8,521 nt of DNA from Phycisphaerales bacterium (GTDB lineage Bacteria > Planctomycetota > Phycisphaerae > Tepidisphaerales > Tepidisphaeraceae), in contig JAQGHP010000202.1 of the NCBI GenBank assembly GCA_028288775.1, forward strand, positions 1 through 8,521, in the 5' to 3' direction. A model generated the notes under the pieces. The model saw nothing but the letters and a program-made list of their open reading frames with translations. It searched no databases and was not told the DNA's origin. This document shows, in pieces, positions 5,921-8,521 of this stretch (the first letter of the stretch is position 1; each line of letters starts with the position of its first letter). A program made the translations under genes and the position numbers.

Positions 5921-5978
5921 GTTCAAGGGTTCAATGGTTCAAGGGGCATGAGCGCTTGAACCCTTAAACCTTTGAACC
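5921..5978. repeat. 8-bp tandem repeats in two inverted triplets
   Basis: Three consecutive 8-mers GTTCAAGG occupy 5921-5944 (the middle one GTTCAATG). On the opposite strand, 5978-5955 reads as three similar 8-mers (GGTTCAAA, GGTTTAAG, GGTTCAAG). The two triplets face each other across the palindrome centre. Copies on the right are more diverged. Confidence 0.85.
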
Positions 5979-5984
5979 TTCTCG

Positions 5985-6005
5985 CCCCCACCCCTGCCCT
6001 CCCCC
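5985..6005 (-). other. G-quadruplex-type motif, minus strand
   Basis: C-runs of 5, 4, 3 and 5 at 5985-5989, 5991-5994, 5997-5999 and 6001-6005 give four G-tracts on the minus strand with loops of only 1-2 bases, a favourable arrangement. It mirrors the plus-strand motif in the same palindrome. Confidence 0.6.
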
Positions 6006-6113
6006 GGCGTACCGGAGGAGGGAGACAAGACCTTGCCGAAACTGCCACCCAACCGGGAGAAGGAGCCGGGTGGCCTTCGCCTTGATCTCACTACCGCCGT
6101 CTCATACCCTGCC

Positions 6114-8521
6114 ATGAACAGCTCTATGAGCACCGCGCCCTCCCCCATCCCGACCGATCCGCCGAGGGACGATGCGGCTCGTCCCGCGCCGCCGCGCGGG
6201 GCGGAGCCGCAGCTTTCGCCCGCGATGCGGCAATACCAGCAGTTCAAAACGCAGCACCCGGGGTACGTGCTGTTTTTCCGGATGGGCGACTTTTACGAGA
6301 TGTTTTGGGAGGACGCGAAGACTGCCGCCAAGACGCTGGGCGTCGCACTGACGAGCCGCAGCCGCGGGGGCCTGGGCGCGGAAGACGCGATTCCGATGGC
6401 GGGCGTGCCGTTCCATGCGGTCGAGAGTTACCTCCGCAAGATGATCGCGGCGGGGCACAAGGTCGCGATCTGCGAGCAGATGGAAGACCCGGCCCTCGCC
6501 AAGGGCGTGATCCGGCGCGAAGTCGTCCGCCTGATGACGCCCGGCACGCTAACGGACGATCCGCTGCTCGATGGCCGCAGCGAGAACTTTCTTGCCGCGG
6601 TGGCGTTCCATGTGACCAAGACGGATGGGTACCGCGCGGGCCTCGCGTGGGTTGATCTGTCCACTGGTGCGTGCGTCGCGGCGAGCGGGTCGGAAGGGCA
6701 GATGCTCGATGAAATCGCCCGCCTGCACCCGGCGGAAACCATCGTGCCCGAGATGCCCTCGGGACGGCCCCATGAAATCGGGGACCGCATCGCCGCGTTA
6801 GGAATCAAGGCGGTAACGGCCCGGCCCGGCTGGCAGTTTACGCCGCACCACGCGCGCGAGCAGATCCAGCGCCAATGGCAGGTCAAGACGGCGGGAGGCT
6901 TCGGTTTTTCCGACGACGACCCGGCGGTATTCGCCACCGCCGCGGTGCTCAGTTATCTGGAGGAAACGCAGAAGACGGGCCTCGCCCATATCCGCCCGCT
7001 GCGCCGGCATGTCGTTGAAGATCATCTGAGCATCGACCCGGCGAGCTGGCGCAGCCTGGAGATCGATCGCACCGTCCGCTCCAACACCGTCGAGGGCTCG
7101 CTGCTATCGGCGATCGAGCGCACGCGCACCAGCATGGGCGGCCGCCTGCTGCGGCAATGGCTCCGCTACCCCTTGTGCGACCTGGAGCATGTCACCGCCC
7201 GGCAGAATGCGATTGCGGCTTTCCTTGAATCACCCGCGGCGCTGCGCGCCGTCGTGGAGAAGTTGGACAACGTCTGCGACATCGAACGGATCGTCGGCCG
7301 CATCGCGGTGGGGCGGGCCGGGCCGCGCGACATGGCGGCGCTGGGCAAGTGCGTGCAATCACTGCCGGGGTTGCTCGACCACCTTCAATCCCTCGCCCGC
7401 GCGGGTGACATCGCGCCGGAGTTGGAAAAGCTCCGTGGTTTTTGCGCAGCGCAGGCGGCGTTCCTGGTCGGGGCGATCAAGCCGGAGCCTGCGCCGCACC
7501 TGCGGGACGGGGGCGTGATCGCGGACGGGTTCGATCCCGAGCTCGACCGCCTCCGCGACGTCGGGACCAATTCCAACCAGTGGCTCGCGAAGTTCCAGGC
7601 ACGGCTCGCGGGTGAATCGAACATCCCGTCGCTGCGCATCGGCTTCAACAAGATCTTCGGCTACTACATCGAGGTCACCGACTCGCACCGCGCCAAGGTT
7701 CCCGCCGACTGGACGCGCAAGCAGACGGTGAAAAACGCCGAGCGCTACATCACCGAGGAGCTGAAAAAGTTCGAGGAGGAGGCGCTGGGGGCGCAGGACA
7801 AGGCGGTAGCGCTGGAGTTGGCGCTGTTCGAGCAGGTGCGGCAGACATTGCTGCCACACGTCGGGGCATTCCAGGAACTGGCGCACGGCCTGGCGCGGGT
7901 GGACGTGTTGGCGGGCCTCGCGGCGCTGGCCGCCGAGCGGCGATATTGCCGGCCCGCGGTGGTCGAAGAGCGGGTGCTGGAAATCGTTGACGGCCGGCAT
8001 CCCGTGCTCGAGCAGCAACTGGGCAGCGAGTTCGTCGCGAACGACACCCGGTTCGCCGCGGACGAGTCATTGTCGCTTATCACCGGCCCCAACATGGCCG
8101 GCAAGAGCACCTATATCCGCCAGGTGGCGCTCATCAGCCTTCTCGCGCAGATCGGCAGCTATGTCCCAGCGAAGAGCGCGACCGTCGGCCTGATCGACCG
8201 CCTGTTCACCCGCATTGGCGCGAGCGACGAACTGCACACGGGCCAGTCCACCTTCATGGTCGAGATGACCGAGACGGCGAACATTCTCAACAACGCCACC
8301 GACCGAAGCCTGGTGATCCTCGACGAAATCGGCCGCGGGACGAGCACGCTCGACGGCTTGAGCCTGGCGTGGGCGATCGCCGAGCACGTCGCGGCGAACG
8401 TCCGCTGCCGCACGCTTTTCGCGACGCATTACCACGAGCTGACGGATCTGGCCCAGCTGTTCAAGGGAGTGAAGAATTTGAACGTCGCCGTGCGCGAGTG
8501 GGAGGATCAGGTCGTCTTTTT
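6114..8521 (+). CDS. mutS: MutS, DNA mismatch recognition ATPase (3' end beyond window)
   Basis: About 802 residues are present and the frame is still open at the last base; the family is usually 850-900 long, so the end is missing. It recognises mismatches and small loops as a dimer and recruits MutL. The start is the ATG at 6114 or the in-frame ATG at 6126; neither has a clear ribosome-binding site. Counted from 6114, the mismatch-binding motif GDFYE holds F60 and E62 (E. coli F36 and E38), preceded by an extra proline- and alanine-rich leader of about 25-30 residues. Connector, lever and clamp regions follow (about 150-610), including IDRTVRSNTVEGSLLSAIER and FNKIFGYYIEVT. The ATPase domain has Walker A GPNMAGKST (658-666), the STFMVEM signature, Walker B LVILDEIGRGTST with D737 and E738, and ATHYHELT. 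All key residues are intact, so it should be a working MutS1. No mutL is visible. Confidence 0.97.
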   Translation, partial: MNSSMSTAPSPIPTDPPRDDAARPAPPRGAEPQLSPAMRQYQQFKTQHPGYVLFFRMGDFYEMFWEDAKTAAKTLGVALTSRSRGGLGAEDAIPMAGVPFHAVESYLRKMIAAGHKVAICEQMEDPALAKGVIRREVVRLMTPGTLTDDPLLDGRSENFLAAVAFHVTKTDGYRAGLAWVDLSTGACVAASGSEGQMLDEIARLHPAETIVPEMPSGRPHEIGDRIAALGIKAVTARPGWQFTPHHAREQIQRQWQVKTAGGFGFSDDDPAVFATAAVLSYLEETQKTGLAHIRPLRRHVVEDHLSIDPASWRSLEIDRTVRSNTVEGSLLSAIERTRTSMGGRLLRQWLRYPLCDLEHVTARQNAIAAFLESPAALRAVVEKLDNVCDIERIVGRIAVGRAGPRDMAALGKCVQSLPGLLDHLQSLARAGDIAPELEKLRGFCAAQAAFLVGAIKPEPAPHLRDGGVIADGFDPELDRLRDVGTNSNQWLAKFQARLAGESNIPSLRIGFNKIFGYYIEVTDSHRAKVPADWTRKQTVKNAERYITEELKKFEEEALGAQDKAVALELALFEQVRQTLLPHVGAFQELAHGLARVDVLAGLAALAAERRYCRPAVVEERVLEIVDGRHPVLEQQLGSEFVANDTRFAADESLSLITGPNMAGKSTYIRQVALISLLAQIGSYVPAKSATVGLIDRLFTRIGASDELHTGQSTFMVEMTETANILNNATDRSLVILDEIGRGTSTLDGLSLAWAIAEHVAANVRCRTLFATHYHELTDLAQLFKGVKNLNVAVREWEDQVVF

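Larger units (their letters stand above)
5869..6023. repeat. 155-bp imperfect nested palindrome with 23-bp perfect outer arms
   Basis: The outer arms 5869-5891 and 6001-6023 (TCCCTCCTCCGGTACGCC plus GGGGG and its complement) match perfectly. Inside them come G-rich then C-rich tracts, and at the centre GGTTCAAG (5936-5943) pairs with CTTGAACC (5955-5962) around an 11-base loop. The element fills most of the 271 bp between the permease stop and the mutS start; no gene lies in this gap. Its plan, a GC-rich outer arm with an AT-richer inner arm, parallels the 1374-1690 element, though the sequences differ. It could end the permease transcript or form a structured mutS leader. The remaining bases 6024-6113 contain only a weak CCACCC/GGGTGG pair (6045-6050, 6068-6073). 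Confidence 0.9.

Noticed and set aside
4676..5926. Long minus-strand open frame (416 codons) opposite the permease gene
   Set aside because: It is very rich in R, G, H, D and Q with no domain pattern, and mirrors a hallmark AI-2E membrane protein; it is a high-GC antisense shadow.
5921..5978. Short regular repeats considered as a CRISPR array
   Set aside because: Units are 8 bp, contiguous and without spacers; they are tandem repeats.
5939..6247. Small minus-strand open frame across the second palindrome
   Set aside because: Encodes G/S/R-rich repeat-derived peptide overlapping the mutS start.
7359..8018. Minus-strand open frame (219 codons) inside mutS
   Set aside because: Shadow of the conserved MutS lever/clamp region; no independent start signal or family resemblance.

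Overview
The window is a GC-rich bacterial chromosomal segment with eight protein genes, two of them cut by the window ends, and two unusual nested inverted-repeat elements. A Gram-negative-type envelope is implied by lpxA (lipid A synthesis) and by an ArnE/ArnF-like small transporter pair. The GC-rich hairpin repeats of the 'AGCCCCGGAGGGGCG...' and 'GTTCAAGG' type, and the weak Shine-Dalgarno signals, suggest a planctomycete-like organism. That assignment is inference from style, because no rRNA or taxonomic marker was compared.

Layout. 1-1360 (+): the end of a FemAB/BioF2-like GNAT acyltransferase, followed by two tiny four-helix EamA/SMR-type membrane proteins. The three overlap by 4 bp (ATGA) and 4 bp (GTGA), so they form a translationally coupled operon. 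1374-1690: a 317-bp three-tier palindrome with 51-bp perfect outer arms, lying between convergent genes. 1673-2605 (-): an arginase-superfamily protein with all six expected metal ligands, whose stop codon and last residues lie inside the palindrome. 2682-3602 (+): a fatty acid desaturase with three histidine boxes, divergent from the arginase-like gene. 3693-4520 (-): LpxA. 4685-5842 (+): an AI-2E-family (PerM/TqsA-like) membrane permease. 5869-6023: a second imperfect palindrome with 23-bp GC-rich outer arms, strong G-quadruplex motifs on opposite strands and three-copy 8-mer tandem repeats facing each other. 6114-8521 (+): MutS, running off the window.

How they work together. Several genes concern the envelope or membrane lipids: lpxA (first acylation step of lipid A), the desaturase (acyl-chain unsaturation), the ArnE/F-like pair (possible flipping of a lipid-linked sugar) with its acyltransferase, and the AI-2E permease. 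Apart from the first operon they are single transcription units in alternating orientation, so this is a loose neighbourhood rather than a pathway cluster. MutS is unrelated housekeeping mismatch repair.

The most noteworthy material is non-coding: the two nested foldback elements, and the way one has become the 3' end of a gene. The coupled acyltransferase plus asymmetric transporter pair is the best candidate for a little-described protein system. No tRNA, rRNA, CRISPR array, transposase or phage gene was seen.
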